NCBI RefSeq assembly: GCF_900176515.1
Contig: NZ_FWXV01000008.1
Location: forward strand, 310,001 to 374,000
Source: Kibdelosporangium aridum
Lineage (GTDB): Bacteria > Actinomycetota > Actinomycetes > Mycobacteriales > Pseudonocardiaceae
Direction of reading: 5' to 3'
Length of the DNA: 64,000 nucleotides
Shown: in pieces, positions 8,897 through 17,471 of the stretch
How positions within the stretch are numbered: position 1 is the stretch's first letter
Layout: every line of letters begins with the position of its first letter
Notes under the pieces: model-generated
What the model was told of the DNA's origin: nothing
Databases searched by the model: none
What the model saw: the letters and a program-made list of their open reading frames with translations, nothing else
Translations under genes and position numbers: made by a program

Positions 8897-9646
8897 TCAG
8901 CAGCCCTTGAAGTGGTTGTCGGCGGACCAGCCGGTATTGGCCCAAGCCTGCGCGGCCGCGGGGGTGAAGCCGGGGAACAGTCTCGCCAGTTCGGCAAGCA
9001 ACCAGTGGGTGAAGCGAGCGGCGCCTTGTGGGCAGGTGTGGATGCCGTCGGCGCTGCGGTCGGCCTTGCCGTCCTTGACCTGCAGGTAGGTGGCGCCCCA
9101 CACCGCGCTGGCGTCGAGCACGTTCGCCTGGCCCGGGGCGTTCGCCGCGACGGCTCGGGCGACGTTGGGGGAGCGGTCCAGGGCGGCCATGTGTGGTTTG
9201 TAGAAGTCGTCAGGCCTGATCGGCGGCGCGGTGACGAAGACCAGTTTCGCACCGGCCCCGGTCACTGTGGTCAGCAGCTTGCCATAGGCGGCCTGCTGCT
9301 CCTGCTCACTGCCCCAGTCGTAGGTGGTGAGCTGGTAGATGACCACAGCCGGTTTGGCTGAGGTGATCTGCCCTGGCAGTTTCTCCCAGTTCTTGTCGGA
9401 GAAGGGGCCGACCACGTTCCCGCCACCCTCGGAGGCGATGGACTGGAACCCCACGCCGCTTGCCTGGAACGCGGCGGCAAGGGGCAGCGCCTCGCCTGCC
9501 GCGATGGAGTCGCCGAGGAACAGAACTTTGGACAGTCCCGCTCCGGCGGTCGTGTCGGTGGTCGCGGAGTTGGACTGGTTGGAACAGGCACTCGTCAGCA
9601 GGAGCAACCCGGCCAGGCCCAGCGTGAGATTTCGTGTCTTGATCAT
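8897..9646 (-). CDS. lipoprotein SGNH/GDSL hydrolase
   Basis: 249 residues. A lipoprotein signal (MIKTRN, hydrophobic run, LLTSAC lipobox) anchors the protein outside the membrane. GDSIA is block I of SGNH hydrolases with the catalytic Ser, EGGGN fits block II, and DGIHTCP near the C-terminus supplies the Asp-x-x-His of block V. These enzymes deacylate lipids or sugars. I start at the ATG at 9646 because it gives a normal lipoprotein signal; an upstream in-frame ATG at 9691 would add 15 polar residues. The gene is divergent from the response-regulator operon and could be one of its targets, though nothing in the sequence proves this. Confidence 0.8.
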   Translation of the reverse strand: MIKTRNLTLGLAGLLLLTSACSNQSNSATTDTTAGAGLSKVLFLGDSIAAGEALPLAAAFQASGVGFQSIASEGGGNVVGPFSDKNWEKLPGQITSAKPAVVIYQLTTYDWGSEQEQQAAYGKLLTTVTGAGAKLVFVTAPPIRPDDFYKPHMAALDRSPNVARAVAANAPGQANVLDASAVWGATYLQVKDGKADRSADGIHTCPQGAARFTHWLLAELARLFPGFTPAAAQAWANTGWSADNHFKGC

Positions 9647-9759
9647 GTCTTCGACGGTGCCGTCGCCGTGTCGCGGCGTCTCCGCTGCCATGTCGCGGTT
9701 GTGTCGCAGGCATCCACCACGACCGGCGGCCGGGCCCTGGATTTGTCCATACTCGACGG

Positions 9760-10434
9760 GTGGCGGCGATTTTGCTCATCGAGGACGACCCCCTTGTCCG
9801 ACGTGGTCTCCAGCTGGCGCTGGGCAGACACGGTCACGAAGTCCGCACGGCGGACACCGGCGAGGACGGGCTGCGAGAGTTCCGAGCGTCCACACCGGAC
9901 TTGGTTGTGCTCGACCTGATGCTGCCGGGCATCGACGGGCTCGACGTGTGCCGCCACATCCGGGCGGCAGGCGAAGTACCGGTGATCATGCTGACCGCGC
10001 GTGGCGACGATTTCGACATCGTCGGCGGGCTCGAGGCGGGAGCGGACGATTACGTGGTCAAGCCCGCGCAACCCACTGTGCTCGACGCGCGTATTCGCGC
10101 GGTGCTGCGTCGCAGCACGGGGACATCCGAGGGTGTGCGAGTACACCGTGATTTGCAGGTCGACACCACGGCGTTGACAGTCTCGTTGCACGGCAAGCCG
10201 GTGTCCTTGACGCCGACCGAGCTGCGGCTGCTGCTGACGCTGTCCCGGGCTCCTGGCCGGGTGTTCAGCCGGCAGCAACTGCTGGAGGAGGTATGGGAGC
10301 ACGATTACCTCGGTGACTCCCGGTTGGTCGACAACTGCGTGCAGCGGCTGCGGGCGAAGATCGAGACCAACCCGGCGGTACCGGAGTACGTGCAGACCGT
10401 ACGAGGGTTCGGCTACCGGTTCGGACCGGTATGA
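9760..10434 (+). CDS. OmpR-family response regulator
   Basis: 224 residues. Receiver domain with acidic pocket EDD (8-10), phospho-acceptor Asp52 in LVVLDLMLPG, TAR and VVKP switch residues, followed by an OmpR/PhoB winged helix (TPTELRLLLTL ... RLVDNCVQRLRAKIE ... VQTVRGFGYRF). GTG start. Its stop overlaps the ATG of the histidine kinase (ATGA), so the pair is co-translated. Together with the kinase and the GerMN lipoprotein that follows, the layout copies MtrA-MtrB-LpqB, the actinobacterial cell-envelope/osmotic two-component unit, in reduced form; the kinase is the only evident partner here. Target genes unknown. Confidence 0.92.
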   Translation: MAAILLIEDDPLVRRGLQLALGRHGHEVRTADTGEDGLREFRASTPDLVVLDLMLPGIDGLDVCRHIRAAGEVPVIMLTARGDDFDIVGGLEAGADDYVVKPAQPTVLDARIRAVLRRSTGTSEGVRVHRDLQVDTTALTVSLHGKPVSLTPTELRLLLTLSRAPGRVFSRQQLLEEVWEHDYLGDSRLVDNCVQRLRAKIETNPAVPEYVQTVRGFGYRFGPV

Positions 10435-11837
10435 CCAGATGGTTCTGGCCGCGGGGGCTCCGCGTCCGGTTGCTGGTCGCTTTCGCGCTGGTGACCGTGC
10501 TCGGCGCCGCCGCAGCGGCCTGGTCGAGTGCCGGATCGGCGAGCACCGCACTGGTCTCCTCGGCCCAGCAACGGATCACTGAGACCGTCGTCGGCCAGAT
10601 CCGTGCGATCACCCCTCAGCTGACCTATCCGCCGGGCCAGGACGCGCTCGACCGGCTGCGCGCGGCCGTCGTCGGGGACACGCTGGTGACGTATCAGGAC
10701 CTGAGGTCTGCCAATTTCACTGGCCCCGATCTGGTCACCGCTGAACTGCGCACCGCTGTGCGCACCCGGAACCGGCTTGTGACGCAACGGATCACCGTCA
10801 ACGGTACGCCTTGGCTCCTGGTTGGCACGCCGATCATGATCACCGCGCCGGACGGCGCGCGTACGCCGTCCGGCATCGAGGTGTACTCCGTGCACGACCT
10901 CACCAGTGTCGAGGAAGAGATCAACGGCCTCACCAGGTCCGCCGTCAGCACTGCCGCATTGGCGTTGCCGCTGGCTGTACTGCTGGCGCTGTTGGCTGCG
11001 GGCAGCGTGCTGCGCCCGGTGCGCCAGCTTCGCAACACCGCGCGTCGATTGGCCGCGGGTGACCTCAACGCGCGCTCGGCACCTCAGGGCGCCGACGAGT
11101 TGGCCGAACTGACCGTCACCATCAACGAGATGGCTGAGTCGGTGCAGACCTCGATGGCGGCGATGCGGCGGATGCAAGCCGACGCCAGGAGATTCGCCGC
11201 CGACGTCTCGCACGAATTGCGCACCCCGCTGAGCACCCTCACGGCAGTCGTGGAGGTACTGGCGACCACGGCTGACGGGATGGAGCCGGACGCCCGGGAG
11301 TCCGCGCAGTTGGCGATCACCGAGACCCACCGGCTGGTCCGGCTCGTCGAGGACTTGATGGAGGTGTCCCGGTTCGACGCGGGCACGGCTCACCTCCGGG
11401 TCGAGGACGTGGACGTGGCCGGCGCGGTGCGGGACTGCCTGCGCGCCCGAGGCTGGCTGGACCAGGTGGAAGTGTCGGCACCAAACGAGATCGTGCTGCG
11501 GCTGGACCGGCGGCGGCTGGACGTCATCGTGGCCAACCTGGTCGGCAACGCGCTGCGGCACGGTGGACCGCCGGTCCGCGTGCGCGTCTCGGCGTCACGC
11601 GAGCAGGTGCGGATCGAGGTCACGGACAGTGGACCTGGCCTGCCTGAACACGTTTTGCCGCACGTGTTCGACCGCTTCTACAAAGCCGATGCCGCTCGTG
11701 CCCGCACGCCAGGCAGTGGGCTCGGGTTGGCGATCGCATTGGAGAACGCGCGCTTGCATGGCGGTGATCTCACCGCGAGCAACACAGCTGCGGGCGGGGC
11801 ACGGTTCGTGCTGTCCCTGCCGAGGGAGGACGCGTGA
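10431..11837 (+). CDS. membrane sensor histidine kinase
   Basis: 468 residues: transmembrane helix at about 12-30, an extracytoplasmic sensor region (about 35-170), a second helix (about 172-192), HAMP domain, HisKA with phospho-His261 in the DVSHELRTPL box, and a HATPase domain with N box (VANLVGNALRHG), G1 (DSGPGLPE) and G2 (GSGLGLAI). It phosphorylates the response regulator encoded just upstream, whose stop codon it overlaps, and overlaps the GerMN lipoprotein start by 4 bases. The extracytoplasmic part is about 140 residues and not assigned to a sensor family. The following lipoprotein may tune its signal as LpqB does for MtrB. Confidence 0.92.
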   Translation: MTRWFWPRGLRVRLLVAFALVTVLGAAAAAWSSAGSASTALVSSAQQRITETVVGQIRAITPQLTYPPGQDALDRLRAAVVGDTLVTYQDLRSANFTGPDLVTAELRTAVRTRNRLVTQRITVNGTPWLLVGTPIMITAPDGARTPSGIEVYSVHDLTSVEEEINGLTRSAVSTAALALPLAVLLALLAAGSVLRPVRQLRNTARRLAAGDLNARSAPQGADELAELTVTINEMAESVQTSMAAMRRMQADARRFAADVSHELRTPLSTLTAVVEVLATTADGMEPDARESAQLAITETHRLVRLVEDLMEVSRFDAGTAHLRVEDVDVAGAVRDCLRARGWLDQVEVSAPNEIVLRLDRRRLDVIVANLVGNALRHGGPPVRVRVSASREQVRIEVTDSGPGLPEHVLPHVFDRFYKADAARARTPGSGLGLAIALENARLHGGDLTASNTAAGGARFVLSLPREDA

Positions 11838-12304
11838 ATCGGTTGTGGCTGGCAGTAGCCGCTTTGTTGCTCGCGGGCTGTGGAGTCCATCCTTCTGGTG
11901 TGACCGATGCCGGTGACGCCCCGACGGGCGTCGCGCCTGGCGTGACTTTGTACTTCGTCAACGCGCGCAACGAACTCGAGCCGGATCTGCGGCCAACCGA
12001 GCGCTTGGGCTCGATCTCCGAGGCGATGTCGTTGCTCCTGACTGGGCCTGGCAACTCGGACCTGCACACAGAGATCGCGTCAAACGCGCCAAGGCAGGTC
12101 GTGGTGACCACCACGCCGGAGGTGATCCAACTGACTGTGCCATTGGCGATTCGCGAAGTGACCCCGCGGGGCATCGACCAGATCGTGTGTACCGCGCTTG
12201 GTGTTCACGTGCAGAGCGGGGGATCGAGGGACACCAAGGTGCAAGTCCACTTCACCCTGACCACCCCGGAGTCGGACAAGCTGCGGACATGCCCAGTTCG
12301 GTGA
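11834..12304 (+). CDS. GerMN-domain lipoprotein (LpqB-like, short)
   Basis: 156 residues with a lipobox (LLLAGCGV; Cys at residue 16) and one domain resembling GerMN: YFVNARNELEP followed by SISEAMSLLLTGP and a beta-rich C-terminal half. Full LpqB proteins are about 580 residues with GerMN and a propeller-like domain; only the GerMN portion exists here. It is the third gene of the two-component operon (ATGA overlap with the kinase), pointing to a role as an accessory sensor on the outer face of the membrane. Its last 53 bases overlap the convergent acyltransferase gene, an unusual tail-to-tail overlap. Confidence 0.75.
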   Translation: MNRLWLAVAALLLAGCGVHPSGVTDAGDAPTGVAPGVTLYFVNARNELEPDLRPTERLGSISEAMSLLLTGPGNSDLHTEIASNAPRQVVVTTTPEVIQLTVPLAIREVTPRGIDQIVCTALGVHVQSGGSRDTKVQVHFTLTTPESDKLRTCPVR

Positions 12305-13481
12305 TGTCGATGGTGGCCGGAGCCGGGGCAGGCAGCAGAATCCACAGCGCGGCCAGTCCGATCATCAGCGCCACGAACGCGAACAACCCGCTTCGTCCAA
12401 CGGCCCACCTGGCGCGAAACCGAATCGGGTCTTCTACGAGGTACTTCGACAACGCCGCCAAAGCAATCGACATGGCCAACGCTGCCACCGTCTGCACCCA
12501 ACCGCGTTGCGGCGACAGCAACACGAACACCGGCCAGTGCCACAGGTACAAGCTGTAGGAGATCAACCCCAACCACCGGATCGGTTGCCAAGCAAGGACT
12601 TTGGCGACCAACGCCTGCGGTGCCTGTACGCACAGCCCGATCAGCAGTGCCGAGGCCAGCGAGTGCGCGAAGAGCCCGCCGGTGAACAACCACACCGAGT
12701 TGACCCCGTCGACCAGCAACCACGCCGTGCCGATGCCGACCGTCAAGGTCAACACGACAACCCCCCGCCGGCCGACCACACGGGCCAGCATGGCGCGCGC
12801 CGATCGCGTGGCGACCATTGCTCCCAACAACAAGGAGAACGCTCGAGTGTCAGTGCCGGTGTAGACGCGGGTCGGGTCGACGGAATTCACGAGGGCGATC
12901 ATCAACACCAGCGAGGCCACAGAGGCCAGGGCAGCGATGACCGCGACCCGGCCGTCCACCCGTCGTCGGCCACACCACGCGATGGCGAGCAGGAGCGCCG
13001 GCCAGACCAGGTAGAACTGCTCCTCCACCGCGATGCTCCACAGGTGTTCGAACACCCTGGCTTCGCCTTCGCCGAACCTGTCCCAATAGCTGGCCTCCTG
13101 GGCGAGCAGGTGCCAGTTGACCAGGTTCAACTGCACCCACGGGCCGTCTGAGAGAGTCGTGCGCACCATCTCCGGCGACCCCGCCGCCCAGACCACCACG
13201 GCGGTAACGGCGAGCATCGTCGCCAGCGCGGGCAGCAGCCGGCGGATCCGCCTGCCCCAGAAGGCAACCAGTGACACCGCCCCGGTCACCTCGATCTCGC
13301 GCAGCAGCAGATCGGTGATGAGGTAGCCGGACAAAGCGAAGAACAGGTCCACGCCAAGGAAACCACCGGACAGGTAGTCCGAGTGGAACAGAAGCACTCC
13401 GAGGATCGCGACACCTCGTAACCCGTCCAACGCGGGCTGATGCGCCTTGCGAGCGATTCCGGTCGGCTGGAGCTGTGTCAT
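12252..13481 (-). CDS. acyltransferase 3 family membrane protein (OafA/YrhL-like)
   Basis: 409 residues, about ten transmembrane segments. The N-terminal LDGLRGVAILGVLLFH contains the conserved Arg and His of acyltransferase-3 proteins, followed by GGFLGVDLFFALSGYLI and the RRIRRLLPAL loop. These proteins transfer acetyl or other acyl groups to cell-surface sugars, peptidoglycan or secondary metabolites; no SGNH domain is fused. ATG at 13481 starts just before the conserved region; an upstream in-frame start at 13526 is less likely. The 3' end overlaps the GerMN lipoprotein gene by 53 bases. Acceptor unknown. Confidence 0.88.
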   Translation of the reverse strand: MTQLQPTGIARKAHQPALDGLRGVAILGVLLFHSDYLSGGFLGVDLFFALSGYLITDLLLREIEVTGAVSLVAFWGRRIRRLLPALATMLAVTAVVVWAAGSPEMVRTTLSDGPWVQLNLVNWHLLAQEASYWDRFGEGEARVFEHLWSIAVEEQFYLVWPALLLAIAWCGRRRVDGRVAVIAALASVASLVLMIALVNSVDPTRVYTGTDTRAFSLLLGAMVATRSARAMLARVVGRRGVVVLTLTVGIGTAWLLVDGVNSVWLFTGGLFAHSLASALLIGLCVQAPQALVAKVLAWQPIRWLGLISYSLYLWHWPVFVLLSPQRGWVQTVAALAMSIALAALSKYLVEDPIRFRARWAVGRSGLFAFVALMIGLAALWILLPAPAPATIDITELGMSAACPTPGWSG

Positions 13482-13606
13482 GGGGCCGACTCTGCAGCCT
13501 CCGTGTCGACGTGACGTCCCTGTCAAGTCGCAGTCTTGTCGTTGTCGGTAGGTGCGGCGCTCCGCACCAAGCCTGGCTTAGCTCATCCAGGTGGAGCGGG
13601 CCTCTT

Positions 13607-14320
13607 TCAGCGGTATCCGGGATTGGGGTTGATGAAGTCGAACCGCTCACCCCGGTCCCAGGCCGCCCGCTGGTTGCCGTGCGCCGGGATTCCGCCATGG
13701 GCCTTCAGCATCGAAGCCAGGTGCATGAGGTTCCACGTCATGAACGTGGTGTTGCGGTTGGTGAAGTCGTTGTCCGGTCCACCGGACCCGGCATCCAGGT
13801 AGGACGGTCCAGGTCCGATCGCGCCGATCCACCCCGCGTCGGCCTGCGGCGGAATGGTGTAGCCCAGGTGCTGAAGGCTGTACAGCACATTCATCGCGCA
13901 GTGCTTCACGCCGTCCTCGTTGCCGGTGATCAGGCAGCCGCCGACCCGGCCGTAGTAGGCGTACTGGCCTGCGTCATTGAGCAGGTGCGAGCACGCGTAC
14001 AACCGCTCGATCAGCTTCTTGGTCTCCGACGAGTTGTCACCAAGCCAGATCGGTCCACACAGGACCAGGATATCGGCGGCCAACACCTTTTCGTACAACG
14101 CGGGCCATTCGTCACTGGCCCATCCGTGCTCGGTCATGTCCGGGTACACGCCGACCGCGATGTCGTGGTCGATGGTCCGGATCACCTCGACCTCGACGCC
14201 TTCCCGCGCCATCAGGTCCGCGCTCACCCGGATGAGACCCTCCGTGTTGCTGGGCTCAGGCGACCGCTTCAACGTCCCGTTGAAGAACAGGGCACGCAAC
14301 CCCTCGAACCGAGAACTCAC
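13607..14320 (-). CDS. flavodoxin-fold NAD(P)H-dependent oxidoreductase
   Basis: 237 residues. The start ALFFNGTLKRSPEPSNT is the FMN phosphate-binding loop of NADPH-dependent FMN reductases/flavodoxin-fold proteins, and VLCGPIWLGDNSSETKKLIER is the second flavin-contacting segment. It probably reduces flavin or a quinone-like substrate in the cytoplasm. It stands alone: the acyltransferase lies downstream in the same direction after 125 bases and the NADH dehydrogenase is divergent. The C-terminal ~80 residues (Trp/His-rich, TWNLMHLASMLKAHGG) extend beyond the minimal fold. Substrate unknown. Confidence 0.8.
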   Translation of the reverse strand: MSSRFEGLRALFFNGTLKRSPEPSNTEGLIRVSADLMAREGVEVEVIRTIDHDIAVGVYPDMTEHGWASDEWPALYEKVLAADILVLCGPIWLGDNSSETKKLIERLYACSHLLNDAGQYAYYGRVGGCLITGNEDGVKHCAMNVLYSLQHLGYTIPPQADAGWIGAIGPGPSYLDAGSGGPDNDFTNRNTTFMTWNLMHLASMLKAHGGIPAHGNQRAAWDRGERFDFINPNPGYR

Positions 14321-14518
14321 TGGTCACTCCTATTGCGACGGTTGGTCGCCTGCCGAGACGCCTGTGCCAGGCATGGTCCGACCGACTCTAGGCATCGTCC
14401 AGCGCCCTGACCATTAACCACTGATTACGCTACGCCGTGAGTGTTCTGTAAGGACTTTCCCGAGCGGATCGTGTCAGGCTTTCTTCTGTTGACCGGTGTG
14501 ACGGGAGGGTGCTGGCTC

Positions 14519-16114
14519 ATGCGTGACCTGGTGGTCGGCGCGGTCGTTGGGTTGCTTTGTGCCGTACCGGTGTTGGCTGTACAGGGGATGTCAATCGGGT
14601 GGTACAGCCTTTATGCAGTTGTGGCCGGTGTCGTCGTGGCGCTGGTGAGCGGGCACGGGCGGTCCAACGCGGCGGTCGTCGCCTCCAGCGGTGTGCTGGT
14701 GGGTGTGCTCGGCTGGTTGCTGGTCGTGCTGACGCTGGAGCCGTTGCTGCGGGGTGAAACACCGACCTGGTCGGCTACGGCCGTACTGCAGTCCTATCCA
14801 TTTCTGGTCGGTGACGTGTTGCACGGCGGGCTGACCGGGCTGGTGCTGGCCGTCGTGCCGAACGTCCACAAAGAACAACCCGTGCGGGAAGCGGCCAGGA
14901 TCGTGATCGTGGGTGGCGGATTCGCTGGTGTGGCTGCGGCAAAGCGCTTCGAGCAGCTCGCCGCCCGCGGTGCGCCGATCGATGTGACGCTGATCAGCGA
15001 CTCGAACTTCCTGCTGTTCACGCCGATGCTCGCCGAGGTGGCGTCCGGAGCGTTGGAACCGGCACACATCAGTGCACCGATCCGGTCGGCCGTCGCGCAC
15101 ACTCGTTTTCGAAACGGACGTGTGCGGAAATTCGACACCGGGTCCCGAACTGTTCAGCTTGGTGACGACGTGATCCCGTACGACCACTTGGTCCTCGCGG
15201 TCGGTTCTGTGCCGCATTCGTTCGATCTGCCTGGCGTGTCGGAGCACGCTTGGACATTGAAGAACCTCGCCGACTCGACTCGGTTGCGCAATCACGTGAT
15301 CAGGCAGCTGGAACTGGCCGACAGCGAACCCGATCCCGTGCAGCGCAGGCAGTTGCTGACGTTCGTGGTCGCCGGTGCCGGGTTCGCGGGCACGGAGATG
15401 ATCGCGGAACTGTTCGACCTGGTGTACCGGACCGCGCACTACTTCCCGGGGGTCGGCCTCGACGAGCCGGATTTCCTGCTCGTGCACCCCGGCGACCGGA
15501 TTCTGCCCGAGATGTCGGCGGAACTGGCCGACTACGCCTTGGAGAGGCTGCGCGCACGAGGAATCCGCTGTCGGCTCGGTGTACGCGTCGCCGAGGCGAC
15601 CGCCGATGCTGTCAGGCTGGACGACGGCGAGTGGATCGCCACGAACACCTTCGTGTGGACCGCGGGCAACCGCCCGAGTCCTCTGGTAGGCGCCAAGGCG
15701 ATAGCGACGGACTCGCGACTGCGCGCTGCCGGCCTTGAAAATCTCTGGGCTGTGGGTGACTGTGCCCGGATTCCCGACCCGGATGGCACGTACTACCCGC
15801 CGACCGCACAGCACGCACTGCGGCAAGGCAAGGCGGTCGCCGACAACATCGCAGCAGTCCTCAGTGGACGCGAGCCTGCGGAGTTCCGATTCCGGACTCT
15901 CGGCCTGCTCGTCGCACTCGGACATCGAACGGCGGCGGCGGACATCCGTGGCCGCCGGTTCTCAGGCTTGGCCGCATGGCTGCTGTGGCGCGGGATCTAC
16001 CTGGCGAAGCTGCCAGGGCTGGAGAAACGGATCAGAGTGGCGTTCGACTGGGGACTGGACCTGGTTTTCCCTCGCGACATCGTAGTCACGAGCCCGGATG
16101 AGGTGCCCCGATGA
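14519..16114 (+). CDS. type II NADH dehydrogenase with N-terminal membrane module
   Basis: 531 residues. Residues 1-115 hold three or four hydrophobic segments and a LTLEPLLRGETPTW motif; residues 127-531 are a two-dinucleotide-binding flavoprotein: GGGFAG (132-137) for FAD, VAGAGFAGTE for NADH, and ENLWAVGDCARIP near the C-terminus, as in NDH-2 enzymes that pass electrons from NADH to quinone without pumping protons. Normal NDH-2 proteins lack the N-terminal module. I chose ATG at 14519, preceded by GGGAGGG, over an upstream frame opening at 14441. The stop overlaps the next gene (ATGA), whose protein carries three related membrane modules. Confidence 0.85.
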   Translation: MRDLVVGAVVGLLCAVPVLAVQGMSIGWYSLYAVVAGVVVALVSGHGRSNAAVVASSGVLVGVLGWLLVVLTLEPLLRGETPTWSATAVLQSYPFLVGDVLHGGLTGLVLAVVPNVHKEQPVREAARIVIVGGGFAGVAAAKRFEQLAARGAPIDVTLISDSNFLLFTPMLAEVASGALEPAHISAPIRSAVAHTRFRNGRVRKFDTGSRTVQLGDDVIPYDHLVLAVGSVPHSFDLPGVSEHAWTLKNLADSTRLRNHVIRQLELADSEPDPVQRRQLLTFVVAGAGFAGTEMIAELFDLVYRTAHYFPGVGLDEPDFLLVHPGDRILPEMSAELADYALERLRARGIRCRLGVRVAEATADAVRLDDGEWIATNTFVWTAGNRPSPLVGAKAIATDSRLRAAGLENLWAVGDCARIPDPDGTYYPPTAQHALRQGKAVADNIAAVLSGREPAEFRFRTLGLLVALGHRTAAADIRGRRFSGLAAWLLWRGIYLAKLPGLEKRIRVAFDWGLDLVFPRDIVVTSPDEVPR

Positions 16115-17442
16115 ACGCGGCGGCGCGGGGTGCCATCGCGGGCGTCGCTGGCGGACTGGTGTTCGGCGTCTCCATGGCGGTGTACGGCATGCTGCCGACA
16201 GTCGCCTCGATCGTGCGAACCGACTCTGCCGTCGTGGGATTCGCGGTGCACATGGTGTTCGCGGTGATCATCGGCGCCGGGTTCGGGCTGATCGTGTCCC
16301 GGCAACGAGAGCTTGTCCTCTGGGGGCTGCTGTACGGGGCCTTCTGGTGGTTCCTCGGCCCGCTGACGTTGCTGCCGCTGTTCCGCGGCGAACCTGTGAG
16401 CTGGGATCTCTCCTCGGCGCGGGCCTTGCTGCCCAGCCTGATCGGCCACCTCTGCTACGGCATGGCCGTGGCACTTGTCTACATGGTCCTGCGAGGTGAC
16501 CAACCCTCAACTCGACCGCCTGCCACCGCACTGGTCCGTGGTGGCCTCGCAGGTGTGATCGCGGGAATGCTCAGTCACCTTGGTTGGGGCTGGTTGATAG
16601 GACTGGCCGCCGGGCTGCTCTACCCGTACCTGTTCCGCGATCGGGAGAACACCGGGCCTGCCTTGGTCCGCGGCGCGGTTTACGGGTTCCTCTGGTGGGT
16701 CCTGTTCGGACTGACCGCCGAACCCTTGCTGCTCAACGTGAAACTGGACTGGGCAAGGCCGCCGGTCGACCAGTTGCCGGGCTACCTCCTGCTGGGCGGG
16801 CTGACCGCGGTGCTCTACACGTGGCTGGGTTCGGTGGCACGTGGGCTCTTCGTCGACGACGTGCGCATGTTCCCGGTCGAATCGCCAGGAGCCCGGGGGT
16901 TCCGCGCGGTTGGCTACGGCGCCGTGGCAGGCTTGGTGGGCGGTGCCCTGTTCACCGTTGTCATGGTTGTGGTGGGCGTACTGCCGTTGGTCGCGAGCAT
17001 GGTCGGATCGTCCGAGCCGGTCGTCGGCCTGATCGTGCACCTGGTGATCTCGCAGATCATCGGGGCGTCCTACGCGGTGTTGTTCCGGCGCCAGAGCTTC
17101 GACGCGGTCTCCGGCATCGGGTGGGGCCTGTGTTACGGGTTCTTCTGGTGGATCCTGGGCAACCTCACATTGCTGCCCGTCTTCACCGGAAGCCCGGTCC
17201 GCTGGGATCCGGCCGCACTGGCCGCGGGTTTCCCGTCACTGGCCGGGCACCTGGCGTACGGAGCAGCACTCGGTGCGGTCTACTACTGGCTGGAAAGCCG
17301 TACGAACCCCTGGTGGATGACGCGCAACGCAGCGGAACAGGCCCGAGTGCAAGGCCGTAGACAGCAGTCACTGGGATCGGCGCCAGCCCTGTGGACGTTG
17401 ACCGTTTTCATCGCCCTCACCGTGCCTGTACTGATCCCGTGA
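16111..17442 (+). CDS. polytopic membrane protein with three repeated modules, partner of NADH dehydrogenase
   Basis: 443 residues, mostly hydrophobic. A unit of the type WW-x-L-x-LT-x-x-PLF-x-G-x-P-x-W followed by LPSLIGHL-x-YG recurs near residues 79, 195 and 346, and a fourth copy is found in residues 66-110 of the upstream NADH dehydrogenase. GGLVFGV-like glycine zippers precede each unit. No catalytic residues are visible, so it may be an anchor, a quinone-access subunit or a transport-like channel. It overlaps the dehydrogenase stop by 4 bases, so the two are made together. It converges on lanC with only 29 bases between stops. Function unknown. Confidence 0.7.
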   Translation: MNAAARGAIAGVAGGLVFGVSMAVYGMLPTVASIVRTDSAVVGFAVHMVFAVIIGAGFGLIVSRQRELVLWGLLYGAFWWFLGPLTLLPLFRGEPVSWDLSSARALLPSLIGHLCYGMAVALVYMVLRGDQPSTRPPATALVRGGLAGVIAGMLSHLGWGWLIGLAAGLLYPYLFRDRENTGPALVRGAVYGFLWWVLFGLTAEPLLLNVKLDWARPPVDQLPGYLLLGGLTAVLYTWLGSVARGLFVDDVRMFPVESPGARGFRAVGYGAVAGLVGGALFTVVMVVVGVLPLVASMVGSSEPVVGLIVHLVISQIIGASYAVLFRRQSFDAVSGIGWGLCYGFFWWILGNLTLLPVFTGSPVRWDPAALAAGFPSLAGHLAYGAALGAVYYWLESRTNPWWMTRNAAEQARVQGRRQQSLGSAPALWTLTVFIALTVPVLIP

Positions 17443-17471
17443 CGCCAAGGATCAGCGAGACCCGGTAACCG

